Positions 1 through 12,680 of a stretch of DNA of 64,000 nt are shown here, in pieces. The stretch lies in NCBI GenBank assembly GCA_947247005.1, contig OX365953.1, positions 25,480,784 through 25,544,783 of the forward strand. The letters run 5' to 3'. The stretch is from Spisula solida. Its lineage: Eukaryota > Mollusca > Bivalvia > Venerida > Mactridae. Numbering within the stretch: the first letter of the stretch is position 1; each line of letters opens with the position of its first letter. A model generated the notes under the pieces. That model saw only the letters and a list, made by a program, of their open reading frames with translations, did no database searches and was not told the DNA's origin. Position numbers and translations under genes: made by a program.

Positions 1-3000
1 TGATTTATCATCTACACATGAAGGTACATGTATATAGCGCTTTTAGTGGTTATGACGGTCTAATGTCATATACAATAGACAGAGAGCTAGTGTTCACCAA
101 TTCCATTTATGAGATGCCTACTTTCTGACCGTATTTGCTTCACTATTCCTAACCTTTCATTCCGACACCATACAGGAAGAAACACAGTATCCAACTAGCT
201 GCAGGATCACCAACCAGCCATATGATTGAAATAGACCCACTGGCAGGATTCAAACCTAAATTAGGCCTACTGTTCCAGGAATGGTTGAATGTACTACCAA
301 AACTAAATAAAATTTAAGATTTTCTGAATTATAGCGAATGGCTATGTGCTCTTTCATCTTGACGAAATGCATACATGCTCATATTCATTAATTGTAATAC
401 CGCTTACAACCAGTGGCGGAGTCAATTAGAATCGATAAAGAAGATTTGCCGATTATGTTGTAGTGTGTTTCTAGTGTCATGCTTCCAAGTTCATGTGTGT
501 GTGTTTCGGTTGTCCTTGTGGACAGCCCTGACGGGTTTTAACATTATATTATGATCTTGGTCATTGGTTTTGGTCACAACCACCAGTATTTACCAGATGA
601 AAGGTAGTGGCATGTCCCTGTGGTATAAAGTCGGGAAGTAGTTATGATGAGAAAGTAGGAATACGTATATCATAAGCCAAATTGGCTAGCCCTTTAAATG
701 GAGGTGACATTAATTAATGACTCTTAGCGCATGAAACAAAGTATTAATGCGACCAACAAAGAGCACCATTTGTTCCCTGTCTTTGGACCAACGTTACACA
801 TGGCCTCACGTCCATCCTTTCTATATTATATATAAATCGCGGACTGTCTTCTCTAGATCTACTTAGGTCGTTTAGGTCGACCTCTGTTCGTATTAACATC
901 TACCAGCTTCATATCCACACAAAATGTTGTTGTATGTTGATCCAGAGAAATATTCATATGTTCGAATGCCGTCCAATGTCGTGTGTTGACCTCATTCGTT
1001 CAAGATGACCTTTGGAATGTCGTCAAAAGTGCGACATTAATATTTTTGAAAGTCGTCGAATGTATATTTCGATCAATCGTTTTGAATTTGGAAACTCACG
1101 TTGTCACAAATTGGAATTCGACTGTGCGTTACAGTATTTTTAGCTGTGCTTTGCATCAAATCAGATAGCAAACTCACACTCTGTGTCTTATTTTGTCTCG
1201 GGTTACGACCTCGACAAATAAGACAACCTCGCGTTTTCGTTCTGTGTCTGTAACTTAACCTATGTTGGCCATATATGGGTTACTTCGGTATCGGTGCCAG
1301 ACAGCGTCAGTCAACGTTGAATCCTGTGTGCAACATCATGAATATGACTGTGTCATTATGTCGTATCAATAAACACTTCAGTCTATGAATATACTTAATA
1401 TTAGATATTTCCGCTCGAGTGCTTAAGTCGGATTTCTTGGACTAAATTTGGGCTGTAGATGTTATCAGCTGTTTGTTGCTTTAGATCCACACTACATGGG
1501 GCCGGGTATTATTCTACTTGAAGGTCAGGGACAGACTAACGTTCGAACAACATACTCGTAGACCAACCAATCGATTTCTTACTGTTACAGCATGTGTATT
1601 GTAATTATATAATTATACCTACTGCAGACCCAGTGGCAAATGATGGCGATTGTGCGAGACGAATAATCCAGACGTTGATACTTTATGCGTGGACACCCAG
1701 ACGGTTGCCCTCTAAACTTACATCAGTTTTGCTTTTGTTCAATGCAATGAAGACTAAACTACTTTTTTGGTAATGATTAGACATACAGAGTGTAATTGGT
1801 ATAAAGAGCTATGTAACTTAATGTCACAACATGGCTGTGTTGTTTCTCTCCCAAGGAAGAATTTTCTATACAGGACCATATACAATGCAACCAAAGATCA
1901 TATTAAATTACTATAACGAAGTACTCTTTGTTGCGACTAACATAGATAGTTGCTTGATATATTGTCATTACTTTAAAAAACATATACCCATGTCATGGTG
2001 GATAGTTGGGCAAATTCTTGCTCTGTGGCAAAATGGTTTCGTCGCATTTTTAAATCACATGCGGCGTTTCACTAACATGTGTTTCCTATCATGTGTTTAA
2101 TTTCAATGGAAATGGATCACGTGCACACAGAACAGAGAGAAATTTGATCATGATGTTGACAATTTTAAGTGATTTACTATCATTGCAAAATTCATTAAAA
2201 ATTCATTAAAAATTCACATTACATTGTAATGTCATGTTTTCTAACCGGTACGACCCTTTACACAGTTTATGAATAATTTAGCTTTATTTTTTTTATTATT
2301 ATATGAACAGAGTAAACTTTTAGACAACCAGCACACGCTGTTGTTGAATTGTACTTTGGCTTTGACAGTCATGTGACTGACAGTCACGTGAGTAGTTTAG
2401 ATAGCGAACGTAATGTAAGTATGGATTAAAGTAAGATGAACTGAAAACCTAATTCCCCAGAGTATTAATTGGTGTACGGAATAACTTACAGATGCCATGA
2501 ATTAATATTGACGGGTGTGGAATATAAATGTGTCTCGTTTAAGTGTGATATTCAAGGTTTAGAAGTAAATTGTATTTTGCCAGAAATGAAATTTGGTATG
2601 GGTACCTTAGGCCTTACGCCACCAGGCCAAATACTTATATTAGTACTTGTATGCTACATATTCATCCATATTCGTACTATGACATCGGGTTTCATGAAGT
2701 ATTTTTGTATTGTTTTGTAAAATGGCGAATAAAGCCGACGGTTATACTGGTATTATAACGTTATCTTCAAAGCTTGTACCATTGTTTCACGTCAACATTT
2801 CGTCACTTGTTGACATCTAAATGTGTTCTGTAGAGAAATTGGTAATACCATTATTTCAACCGTATTCCCGATGATTGGCTATGCCTTAATCAAATATTGC
2901 CACCGATAAAACTCCGTGCTCCTAAATCCGCTTTCCTCCTAACAAGAGCGCACAAATGAAGTATTTCGTTCGTGAAAGACTTTCAATATACCGAAATTCA

Positions 3001-4753
3001 ATTATATCACGAGAAAATTAAATAGACGCTTGACAGCAAATCAATATTATTGAACGCTTGCAAAAGAAAGACGAAAATCAGTGGACAATTGGATGTTTGA
3101 TTTGCATAAAAATGGCAAAGGTCGTAATTGCGAAACGAACTTTGGATTTAATGTACATTAAATAATGACGCCATTGCCGTTATCTTTTATTTCATGTGTA
3201 ATTGCGTTGATTAAGAGTAATTATATATAATGTGAACGGTCCCATAACGATAAACACACCCAGTAAAAACAAAAGCAGATATCAAGTAAAACATGAAAAT
3301 AAGTTGCTAGTAAGATTTAATAATGTGTGTCATCGTGGTAATCTAACCTTGGTCCATTAGGTTACAAGTATACATGTATGCATGTAAGGTCATACTCACT
3401 GTCTCTGAGTTCGAGTCTTCTATTCGTTTTTTATCGTTTTACAAAATTAACTTTTTGAAATAGTTTTCCAATTGTAACTAATCAGTCCGATTTGTCAATG
3501 GCTAGAAAATGAAGATTTATATATTTCTTATCAGGTAATACGTTACATTGAACCTATATACAACTTTTATACAAATTATAACGATACAACATAAAGCTAA
3601 ATGACTTTCTAAAGGACAATGGTTCACAAATGACTTTATTTGGTCCTGTGATTTTTTCAAAAATGTATGTTCCTATTTATAAATAATATATTTTTACATA
3701 AACAGTATTCTGCAATTTGTTATAAATGTTCAAAATATCAAAATGCAGCAAGAAGGTCATCGTTGCTTTTGAGAAGAGTTTACGTCATGAAAAGGCAGTA
3801 CATATTTTCAGCAGATTTAGCGATATTTTACGAGGAAAATTGTGGTATGTATGCTTAATTTTTTGAAAGACAGTGTTAGTTTATTTGAAATATTGGTCAG
3901 ATTAAAAGGAACATGCATTTTAATTTTCTGACAAAACTCAGAGCCAAATTAAGCCATAAATGAACCTTGTTCTTTTCATAGGAAGGTTGAATTTGAGTTT
4001 TAGTTCTGACCAGACGGGAACGGAATGGAGCGGCCAGTACAGACAATAATAACAAAACTGCGCAGCAACATATTTCAAAGACGACATTGCAAAACCATTA
4101 TAAACAACAATTACTAATTATCTATCATGTTTTCTTTCCATCGATAAACGGATTTAATGAACGTTCGATTGTTATATTATGTTTAACCATTCCGATAGCG
4201 GAACTATATAATTCACATTCCAACACATACAGATGTCTCATTGTCGGCTGATGATTCATATCGATATCATTTTAAGTCCACTATCTGACTAAATCGGAAC
4301 TAATTACTGTACTGATTGCTTTTCTTCTGTTTAGTTTTGACAGTCACATAAAGCGGAACTCTTTGTTAATTCTATTTTACCGATTTTCCATAGCTCGTTA
4401 TGATTCATGCGCATGACCGTTAAACAAAAATGGCGGATAAGGTCTCGTTAAGTCTCGTGGGATTTGGCAAGGTTAATCTGCATGGGACAATGGTCGACGA
4501 TTATGGATCACTTCGTACGAATTCATGAAAAAAGTGATTTCGTTCATCACTGAGCGACTAATGAAACTATCGTCGCGTCGTCGTATGACTCACGATTGTT
4601 AATTAGAATTTTATGGTATGTTATGTTAAATAGTCACGTCTTGAAAAATGTTGACTTTCATCAAGTAGAAGGGTTGTTCTGATGAAACAAATGGCGATGT
4701 AATCTACAATATGGTTCAACCTTCTATGGATAAGCATCTTCAACCATATATGA
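1..4753. other. Intergenic or intronic DNA, no recognisable gene
   Basis: AT-rich non-coding DNA. All open frames are under 90 codons and none resembles a family I know or carries a convincing splice context. There are scattered short simple tracts and two short direct repeats of 'aaattcatt' near 2190-2215. I see no RNA gene, transposon terminus or tandem array. It could contain introns or UTRs of a gene whose exons lie outside the window. Confidence 0.6.
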
Positions 4754-4972
4754 GCGGTCAGGTATAAATCAATCAGCTATGGTTCGGTCAGGTAAATATC
4801 GGTCAGCTATGCTTCGGTCAGCTTTTGTTTGGTCAGCTTTTGTTTGGTCAGCTAGGCTCGGTCAACTATGGCTCGACCAGCAATTGTTCGGTCAGCTATA
4901 GATCGCAATGGTCTGGTCAGCTATGGTTCGGTCAGCTATGGCCCAGTCAGCTATGGTTCGGTCAGCTTTGTC
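4754..4972. repeat. 15-bp minisatellite (ggtcagctatggttc)
   Basis: About 14 degenerate copies of a 15-bp unit, 'ggtcagctatggttc', with variants such as 'ggtcagcttttgttt' and interruptions where the copies are out of step. The period is a multiple of three, but stops occur and no long frame results. It looks like an old minisatellite, with central copies more diverged than those at 4915-4970. Confidence 0.85.
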
Positions 4973-5711
4973 CATTTTGTATAATTCTCTGTATTTACTA
5001 GAATTCCGATAGAAACATAAATCGTATCATGTTTCCACGTAAAGTAACGGAAATCCTGGTATAATTTTTATTTCGTATTTGATATGATGCGGTCCCAAAG
5101 TGAACCACCGACTTCCCGTACCCAGAGCAGAGAATAGTTAGGCTAGCGACGTGGTACTACAGTCTGCATAAAATGACTTTTTTATAAATAATCTTTTTGA
5201 ACATTCCTTAAACGTTATGGTAACGACAATGGAAGACTTTGTCAATCATTTACCAATATCTCATGTTACCAGTTGATTAATGTGAGTTTTCTGTGTTGTC
5301 AAATAACTGCCGAAACCCAGTCATCAACAATACGTGTGCAATCTAAGCTGCAACCTCAGGGAGTTGGGGGTAACCCACTCAATTGGGTATTGTTCAATAC
5401 TTTGACAAAATTAATTGTATTTATGAAGTTAATGATACATTCCAAAGCAATGATTGAGCGCACTATTGTGCACTAGGCAAATTGACAACAATCCTAATGA
5501 CTTTCCATTTCAACGGATGTTAGGGTTTTGATACAAGACGATTTAATAACTGCCGAGTTGTTGATTTGAAATCAAGTATGAGATATTTAGAGCAGAGCTT
5601 TATGGATACATCGTGGAATTTGACCGAGTAGCGGTATTCTATTTTGAAACAGCAAACGACGTGATTATGGCCAAGTGGTACTGAGCACTATCAAAGCACT
5701 CACGGAAATTA
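4973..5711. other. Unassigned non-coding stretch
   Basis: No recognisable gene or repeat. One chance frame of 67 codons at 5273-5476 has no family resemblance. Confidence 0.5.
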
Positions 5712-5713
5712 TA

Positions 5714-7149
5714 CGAGGGATGTTCAAATTGGAATGCAACCAAGTCCATAAAAATGTACCGGTATCATTGATAGATTGTAATGAAAAAATCTTTTGATCT
5801 CCTTAAAATATTCCCCTCCAATAGATATGCGTAGTTTCAGTCGGACAATCTACTTTTAGAGCACTATTTTATCATCATTCCTAGGGGCACTGTGCGTATA
5901 CTGGACAAGAACAAAATCGATATTTTAACATGCTTGATATTTTTTCGGACAATGTATTTTAAGAGTCTAGAAAACGGATAAAGGTCACAAGGGACAATGT
6001 CTGGCAAATAAAGAGGGTCGGGAAGCTGAATAAATGTTTCACTTATCAGATAGTGGCGTTTAATGGCCGCTTCGTTTGAAGGCACAATGCTCCGCAACAG
6101 CATGCCAACCTACAAACTCAAGACTGGTCTGCGATTGTCGACGTTTTTCTTCAATTGGTGAAGGAATTTACCTTTGTTTAACTTGGCATTTATCCAATGT
6201 TCATTTTATACATCAAATTAATGGTAGGAACTTAACATATAAAGAAAATGACGTACATTTCTCCTGGCGCCCATGGTGCGTTTTGCAATGCAACTTTTGT
6301 TTTGCCTTTGCTGGCCCATATTCGAATATGAATCTGCTACTTCGGTTACACAATTTAGACACATCTCGTTGATGGCCATTACTTTTGTAAGTTATCGTCT
6401 TTTTGTACTTTAATTACTTTTTTGGATAGTTTACAAGGGCATGTGTGTTGGCGTCTCAAAGCTGATAGGATATCCAAACTGCACTTATCTTTCTCATTTT
6501 TGTAATACGCTTGATACTTGTATGAATAGTTTTTAATGATATGCCAACGCATTGAGATGTTTGAGAAATTGAAAATATTCCACCAGTATCCAACAATTAT
6601 TTCATTTTGCATCCAATTTTGAGGATGTTGCGATATTTTATGGCGTACATGAGGTTCATTTCCAAATTAAATGACATTACTGTTAAATTTCTTAAACTAT
6701 CAAGTAGGTGATGAATAATACATTACATTACCCCATTTTACCATACAAGTTAATTAAATATAATATTTTCTCCTGCATTAAGAATACAACGATACTTATT
6801 TAGGATCGTATTTGGTCAGATAAAAGTAAAAAAAATACCCAAAGAAGCCTTCTGGGCGAAACGTCGTATTTTAATGAATATACATTAAATGTTATTCGTG
6901 TTTGGTGGTTTCATTCTATTTTCGATATGTCAGATAAAAGTGACATTTTCCCAATCATTTTAGCGTTATTATACACGAGTAGACAGTGTTAATCGACCCG
7001 TTACAGCTAAACTGAACGGATTTTAAAATATGAGGTATCGATTTAAAGCTAATACATGGATCTTTGATATACATATTACTATTTAATAAAAGATCATTGG
7101 TACAAAGAAGATATAGTCCCACTTGTATTAGAATTTGAGCAACTCTCAG
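5714..7149 (-). pseudogene. mariner-type transposon remnant, transposase on minus strand
   Basis: Decayed Tc1/mariner-superfamily element of about 1.4 kb, close to full mariner length. The left end 'cgagggatgttcaaattgg' follows a TA (5712-5713). The right end near 7149 is a degenerate inverted copy, aligned by comparison with the copies at 20889 and 33199. The minus-strand frame 6103-5864 reads like a mariner transposase C-terminus: L-P-D-P-L-Y-L-P-D-I-V-P-C-D-L, corresponding to the family's LPHPPYSPDLAPCD segment with the third catalytic Asp. The catalytic '(D)ETW' region lies near 6350 and reads as I-N-E-M-C, so the first catalytic Asp is Asn. Frames are broken by stops, so it is a dead copy. 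Confidence 0.8.
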
Positions 7150-7461
7150 CAACTCCTTAACAATTACGAGTTTGGGACATACATGTATATCGATCATTAA
7201 CTGAACCATTATTTTATATTGCACAACCCTTTACCAGCACATTTAGTTGTTAAATTATTTGTCATCTTATATGCTAATGTAAAATACCCACAAATTAAAC
7301 ACGCATCCACAACATGCAGCGAGAATCATAAAAAGCCAAAATATGACATTTGTATTTGTTGTCAAAGGGTTAACTTAAAGATCTAATGAATCCCTCGAAA
7401 ACCGTAGTTAAAATACTAAATTGCAAAGAAGGACGATCTGGGTAGTGAAATTGTCTGACTT
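7150..7461. other. Short AT-rich spacer before the minisatellite
   Basis: No gene or repeat recognised between the mariner remnant and the 24-bp array. Confidence 0.5.
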
Positions 7462-8450
7462 GCGTCTCTGATTGAAATAATCGATACGTCACTGAGTGAT
7501 ATGATCGATAAATCTATGATTGAAGTGATCGATACGTCTCTGATTGAATTTATCGATACGTCTCTGATTGAAGTGATCGATACGTCTTTGATTGAAGTGA
7601 TCGATGCGTCACTGATTGAAGTGATCGATACGTCTCTGATTGAAGTGATCGATACGTCTGTGATTGAAGTGATCGATGAGTCTCTGATTGAAGTGATCGA
7701 TACGTCTTTGATTGAAGTGATCGATGAGTCTCTGATTGAAGTGATCGATACGTCTCTGATTGAAGTGATCGATAAGTGCCTGATAGAAGTGATTGATACG
7801 TCTCTGATTGAAGTGATAGATACGCCTTTGCTTTGAGTGATCGATACGTCCCTGATTGAAGTGATTGATACGTCTCTGATTGAAGTGATTGATACGTCTT
7901 TGCTTGGAGTGATCGATACGTCCCTGATTGAAGTGATTGATACGTCTCTGAATGAAGTGATTGATACGTCTTTGCTTGAAGTGATTGATACGTCCCTGAT
8001 TGAAGTGATCGATACGTCCCTGATTGAAGTGATTGATACGTCTCTGAATGAAGTGATTGATACGTCTTTGCTTGGAGTGATCGATACGTCCCTGATTGAA
8101 GTGATTGATACGTCTCTGAATGAAGTGATTGATAGTCTTTGCTTGAAGTGATTGATACGTCTTTGCTTGAAGTGATCGATACGTCCCTGATTGAGGTGAT
8201 TGATACGTCTCTGAATGAAGTGATTGATACGTCTTTGCTTGGAGTGATCGATACGTCCCTGATTGAAGTGATTCATACGTCTCTGAATGAAGTGATTGAT
8301 ACGTCTTTGCTTGAAGTGATCGATACGTCCCTGATTGAAGTGATTGGTACGTCTCTGAATGAAGTGATTGATACGTCTCTGATTGAAAGGATTTGTGCCT
8401 CTCTGATTGAAGTGATCGATACGTCTTTGATTGAAGTCATCAGTATGTCC
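7462..8450. repeat. 24-bp minisatellite with 72-bp higher-order repeat
   Basis: About 41 head-to-tail copies of a 24-bp unit of the form 'gtgatcgatacgtctctg' plus 'attgaa'. In the first third the units are nearly uniform. From about 7837 they fall into a three-unit, 72-bp higher-order pattern ending in turn 'attgaa', 'aatgaa' and 'cttgga'. Because 24 is a multiple of three, both strands stay open: 286 codons on minus (an octapeptide D-V-S-I-T-S-I-R) and about 100 codons at a time on plus (L-I-E-V-I-D-T-S). I see no unique coding sequence, splice signal or signal peptide around it, so translation is doubtful. The units contain many ATCGAT and GATC sites. Confidence 0.95.
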
Positions 8451-8962
8451 TGAAATATTCGTGCCCGAACCTTTAAACGAAGTTAGGTTGAAGTTTGATA
8501 GGACTTAATTCTTCTTACAAATCAGCAGTGTGGTGATTGAAAAATTAACCCCTCGCCAGATGGCGACTGTAGGTATACTTAATTTCACGATATCATTATT
8601 TATACGCGAAACCTCCAGTTATTACATTGTCTACTGCTGTCAAGTTCTCCGGTAATTATCCACACGGGTAATTTTAAAACGATGTATTAAACTTGATGGA
8701 GCAGCTTTATTTTCTCCATGTTTCAACAATACAAGTAAACATGCAGCATTTTGATCTACGAGAGATTGTCCCACGTGCCACTGTTTCAATGCTTTCCAAT
8801 TGTTCAACTGATATGTGATATCTTGTATATTATTGATCATAAACCCGTTACCAGGAAGCTACCTAATGTTAGAAAGTCAATAAATACAAGCCACGTAAAT
8901 GCTGAGATATAAGCAGTCATTACATCAGTGTATGCTGAGATATAAGCAGTCATTACATCAGT

Positions 8963-9058
8963 GTAGCAATACCAGGTGTCTTTTGGCTACAGGTCCAAGA
9001 CGAAATTTGTCAACATTGGAAATCAAACATAGTCATAAGTATTTTATTGCTTCATCGA
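8963..9058. repeat. Fragment of the 'cagtgtggacat' MITE family (copy 1)
   Basis: The segment 'gacgaaatttgtcaacattg' through 'taagtattttattgcttc' matches the internal part of the inverted-repeat elements at 10045, 12448 and 13820. It is cut off at 9058 by the near-palindromic element that follows. Confidence 0.55.
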
Positions 9059-9279
9059 TTTCTATAAAATATACGCCACGCTAAGGGGAAAATTATTTGC
9101 TTTCCATGAAATACAGGATTTTTTTCAGCAGCTTGACCTTTTTTCCAGCAACCTGTGAAACCTGTATCTTCCATGATTTCACCAGGTGCTGGACAAAACA
9201 GCACAGCTGCTGAAAAAAATCTTACATTTCATTGGAAGCAAATAACTTTCCCCTTAGCGTGGCGTATATTTCATAGAAA
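9059..9279. mobile_element. Near-palindromic MITE/foldback element, 221 bp
   Basis: Two inverted arms of about 75 bp with few mismatches surround a loop of about 70 bp. The left arm runs from 'tttctataaaatatacgcca' to 'ttttttcagcagct' near 9134. The right arm runs from 'agctgctgaaaaaaatctta' (about 9206) to 'cgtatatttcatagaaa'. It has no coding capacity. The loop contains a second 'ccagca' / 'tgctgg' pairing. It sits inside a copy of another dispersed repeat, so it is probably a nested insertion. Superfamily is not determinable from the ends. Confidence 0.8.
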
Positions 9280-10044
9280 TTGCACTGTAGTTATGCATGT
9301 TGAGAAATGACAACATATGTTAACAAGCGTCCTACGTGCATCGTGCGAGTGTCGTATGATGGTCGTGCGATTGACTCACGGCTGCCATAGGATAGTGACA
9401 GTCACCGGACGTAGAAAACCCTACGACGAGGGCCCAAGATGATATTTTCCGTCGCAGCACATACGCACAATGCATAATTTTCTTACGGCCGTGGTGGGAT
9501 GCGCCGGCAACAGATATATAGTCTGGTTCTCTGTCGTACTATAGCGTTTTAGTACTGATATGGGAGGTAATTCAGACTAGCAGATTCTCCGATGTCTCAG
9601 AGAGCTCAGAAAATGTCTCAAGCTTTGTAGAGTCTTAATATATTTTGTGAAATTATGAGTAGATTGGATAAAGTTCAATGTATGCATACTATATGTAAAA
9701 GAAGATTTTACTAAATATTGTGTTCACAGCCAATGCACACGACAGTGTACTGGTACTTGTACAGCCGCGCGTTTTTAGTTTGTTATAAATTGAACTGATG
9801 CAGTAGGCTTTTAAATATAGCTTTATGCTGCAATTAAATTGATTAAACTATATGACTCGGCGAAATTTAATCTCTATTGAAGTGACGTTTTAGAAGTTTT
9901 TGTGTTGGCGCGTAGAACGCACAGAAATGCGGGTAATTTTACATATACAAGAAATATAGTCGTACCAATTGATTCGTATTGATATTTTACATGAGGAGAA
10001 GTTTGGGAAGAAACTGTATCTCGAGCGAGAAGACTATCAAGCTG
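9280..10044. other. Unassigned non-coding stretch
   Basis: No gene or transposon end recognised. Slightly higher CpG content at 9340-9520 is the only compositional change. Confidence 0.5.
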
Positions 10045-10730
10045 CAGTGTTGACATACCACGTGGTAGGTGTCGTATTTTTTGACTAACACCACAAGATG
10101 AAATCTGTCAACACGAAGTTAAAATCAACCGTAAGTATCTTATTCTTTGAGCGATTTTAACGAGACAACTTCGGCGCTCAAACCGAGAATGAATACTGTC
10201 AGCTTTAAAATATAAGCGAATTTAGCTCAGTGGTAACGCACTGGGCTGTCAATCCAGAGGTCGTGGGTTCAATCCCTGGCATCGGATTTTGACATGTCTG
10301 AAATATTTATAATATTTCCCGCTATATCTGGCCGTATTGTCTGTAAAGTATCTGGAAGTGCCAGGAAGCTGTGTATCGGTGCTATACACCGGGCACATTA
10401 AAGAACCAGGCTGTCTATTCGAAATACGAGCTAGGCGCACCTCTGCAGCGCCGGACATGCCTGTATCTAATCTCTCTCTCTCTCCCTTCAGGGGCTTTCT
10501 CTCAGTCTGTCCCTCTGGTCAGATCATGCTGTATCTGCACTGGTAGAGGATGCACCTGCGCCCTTGTGGCTGCAACATGGGTAAAGTGCCTTTGAACGTG
10601 CGTTCGCATGAACAGGGGGCTATATAAATCTGGTATATTATTTATTTAAAACAGTTGTGTGCGAAATGCCACAGCTTTCGCCCAAAACCGACTCAACTGT
10701 AATCCAGGCGACTTAACTGTAATGTAGTCA
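10045..10730. mobile_element. 'cagtgtggacat' inverted-repeat element (copy 2), split by a SINE
   Basis: The left end 'cagtgttgacataccacgtg' matches the terminus of the intact element at 13820-14149. The interior ('taagtatcttattctttgag', 'gagaatgaatactgtcag') matches the copies at 12448 and 13820. The sequence is interrupted at about 10216 by a SINE and resumes at about 10650 ('gaaatgccacagctttcgcc'). The right end is diverged, so the end coordinate is approximate. Confidence 0.65.
10216..10650 (+). mobile_element. tRNA-derived SINE, about 430 bp
   Basis: The head is tRNA-like: an A-box region 'tagctcagtggtaacgc', an anticodon-like loop 'ctgtcaa' closed by ctggg/tccag, and a B box 'gggttcaatcc'. 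The T and acceptor stems do not pair well, so this is not a functional tRNA gene. The body includes 'cattaaagaaccaggctgtc' and the tail ends 'gctatataaatctggtatatt'. Candidate target duplication 'ttaaaa' flanks it (about 10204 and about 10649). A 7-repeat CT tract lies near 10471. The closest class is a bivalve tRNA SINE; the family name is not assigned. Confidence 0.8.
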
Positions 10731-11195
10731 ATATTTTACCCACATCAGCTACCTACAATTAATACATGTAGCACAATACACAGACTCTGACATACTGCAG
10801 AAAAACTGTCCCTATTAGTCTCATTATTGCACAGCATATTTTGGATTACCGGTATGTCAGCCTTTGTGTTAACGAGCCAAATATCACAAACATTTTTTTC
10901 AGTTCTCATTTTCGAATTAACTAAATCGAAATTAACATTATACTATACCCACATTAGTGCGTATGTTGTAGACTTCGCGTTTTTGAATTGTTTTCCACCA
11001 ATGTACGCCATCTTAGTAAATTGCCCGATGTACACATACACATTTAGACAAGAAATTAAAAACTACCTAAAATTATATACCTTAGGTACATAAAGATATA
11101 TGAATATATAGAGAGCCACATCTCAATTGTAAGTTCGCCTTCAGGACCACTTAAAATTGTCTCTTTTTTGTGTTGGTCTTATACTTTATGTTATA
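10731..11195. other. Unassigned AT-rich stretch
   Basis: An 88-codon frame at 10827-11093 has no recognisable domain. No repeat structure seen. Confidence 0.45.
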
Positions 11196-11197
11196 TA

Positions 11198-11824
11198 CGT
11201 GGGGAGATCCAAAAGTAATGTCACTGATGCTGTAAAGTCATGCATACTGTATATAAAACAACGCAATTTTACACGTAGCTACATTAATCTATTTCCAATA
11301 TAATGACCAAATTTCATGATAATGCAAGTATTTGTTATTGAGATATACGTGTACATCGGAAGCCTACTAATGAACATCGCCGCAAGTCAATGACGTCAAC
11401 GACGTCGTAAACAAAATTTGATGTTACTTACATCATTCGTTTTCAAAGTATCATCATTGATGTTCTATACAGCGATCATGTCTGCTCACCCGTTTTTTAA
11501 ACACATTTACATACTAGAGTCTTTATGTAGTGAGGAAAACACATTGTTACGGGCCTGTCTTGTTTCAGGGTTATAGAAATACACCCATGTCTCACCAACT
11601 GTAATTGTACGCTGGAAAAATAACGTCATTTTCGTGTGCGGCGACATGACGTCAGTGGTATATTTTGAATGTCTATATAATGATATTTTAATATTAAAAC
11701 AATATGACACAAATGATATTAATCAGAATTGAATTACTTTACATTTTGATAACTTTTTTATTGACATACGCCAACAAATAAACTCATCAGCGGAACAGTG
11801 ACATTACTTTTGGATCTACTCACG
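11198..11824 (-). mobile_element. Internally deleted mariner element, 627 bp
   Basis: Both ends are preserved: 'cgtggggagatccaaaagta' on the left, with its inverted match 'tacttttggatctactcacg' on the right, giving about 30 bp of terminal repeat extending to 'atgtcactg'. TA dinucleotides (11196-11197 and 11825-11826) flank it, as expected for Tc1/mariner. The minus-strand frame 11710-11507 contains a mariner transposase signature, G-E-T-W-V-Y-F-Y-N-P-E-T-R, the region around the first catalytic residue. The usual Asp before E-T-W is missing and only part of the enzyme remains. It is non-autonomous and from a different subfamily than the copies at 5714, 20889 and 33199. Confidence 0.85.
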
Positions 11825-11826
11825 TA

Positions 11827-12447
11827 CATCTAGCATAACGGTGCAAATGGAACTCAAAATAATTTCGGTATTTTGTGAGGGTTTTATCATTGGATTGGAC
11901 TTTACGTGAGGGTTTCAGTAATCAACTTATACCCGTGAACTAATGCCTAATGACAATGCGACAACAAAACATCAATGGATATTTCCTATTGCATTGATAT
12001 TATAATTACGTCTTTGATTTTTTGTTTTTTGTTTTCCCAGCAGTTTATGTTTTAAAATGCCGTTGCTTAGCAATACAGATGAGATATAATGTTGCACCAT
12101 TTCTATGCTGGTACCAAAACAATTACTGGGTTTATAGCTATAAATGGAAACTGCGTAAGCAGACACCGGTATAATAAGAATTTAAACTATGTTTAAGATA
12201 TAAATGTATATACCATCTTGTCTCATTCGACTAAATTCTACCTTAAACTGTTTACCAACGTACCGATTCTTCCCATAAAACCCGTATACAACATTCTACA
12301 AATGATCTTTCTCGCTGAAGGTAGTTCGCAAACTTTCTATTTTTGTATGAAAAGTTGGGAAATAACCTACCTAAATTATCTATAGAAGACTTCTATACGT
12401 ATTATTGTGTAATCGAATGTAAATGAATATTTAAATGAGGGATACGT
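11827..12447. other. Unassigned non-coding stretch
   Basis: No gene, RNA or repeat recognised. Confidence 0.45.
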
Positions 12448-12680
12448 CAGTGTGGTATGTGACGTAATGTTTGGCTAAGAACGAAAGATAAAACTGTCAA
12501 TCCAAAGCCAAAAAATAGTCGTAAGTCTTTTATTCTTAGAACGATTTTAGCGATACATCCTCGACACTCAAGCCGAGAATGAGTACTATCCATGCCACTT
12601 AATATTTGTGAGCATAATGCCAGATTTTTTGCCCGAAACCAACTTAACTGCCTGGATAGCAAAGGGAGGTCACTTATTTT
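12448..12680. mobile_element. 'cagtgtggacat' element, copy 3, right end degraded
   Basis: The left end 'cagtgtggtatgtgacgtaa' and then 'tttggctaagaac' match the termini of the element at 13820-14149. The interior 'taagtcttttattcttagaa' and 'gagaatgagtactatccatg' match copies 2 and 4. The right inverted end is not visible. Confidence 0.65.

Noticed and set aside
7416..8276. 286-codon minus-strand frame in the 24-bp array as a repeat protein
   Set aside because: Openness is a consequence of a 24-bp stop-free unit. The opposite strand is equally open, and there is no unique flanking coding sequence.
10216..10290. A functional tRNA-Asp gene
   Set aside because: The anticodon stem pairs, but the T stem and acceptor stem do not, and a long SINE body follows.
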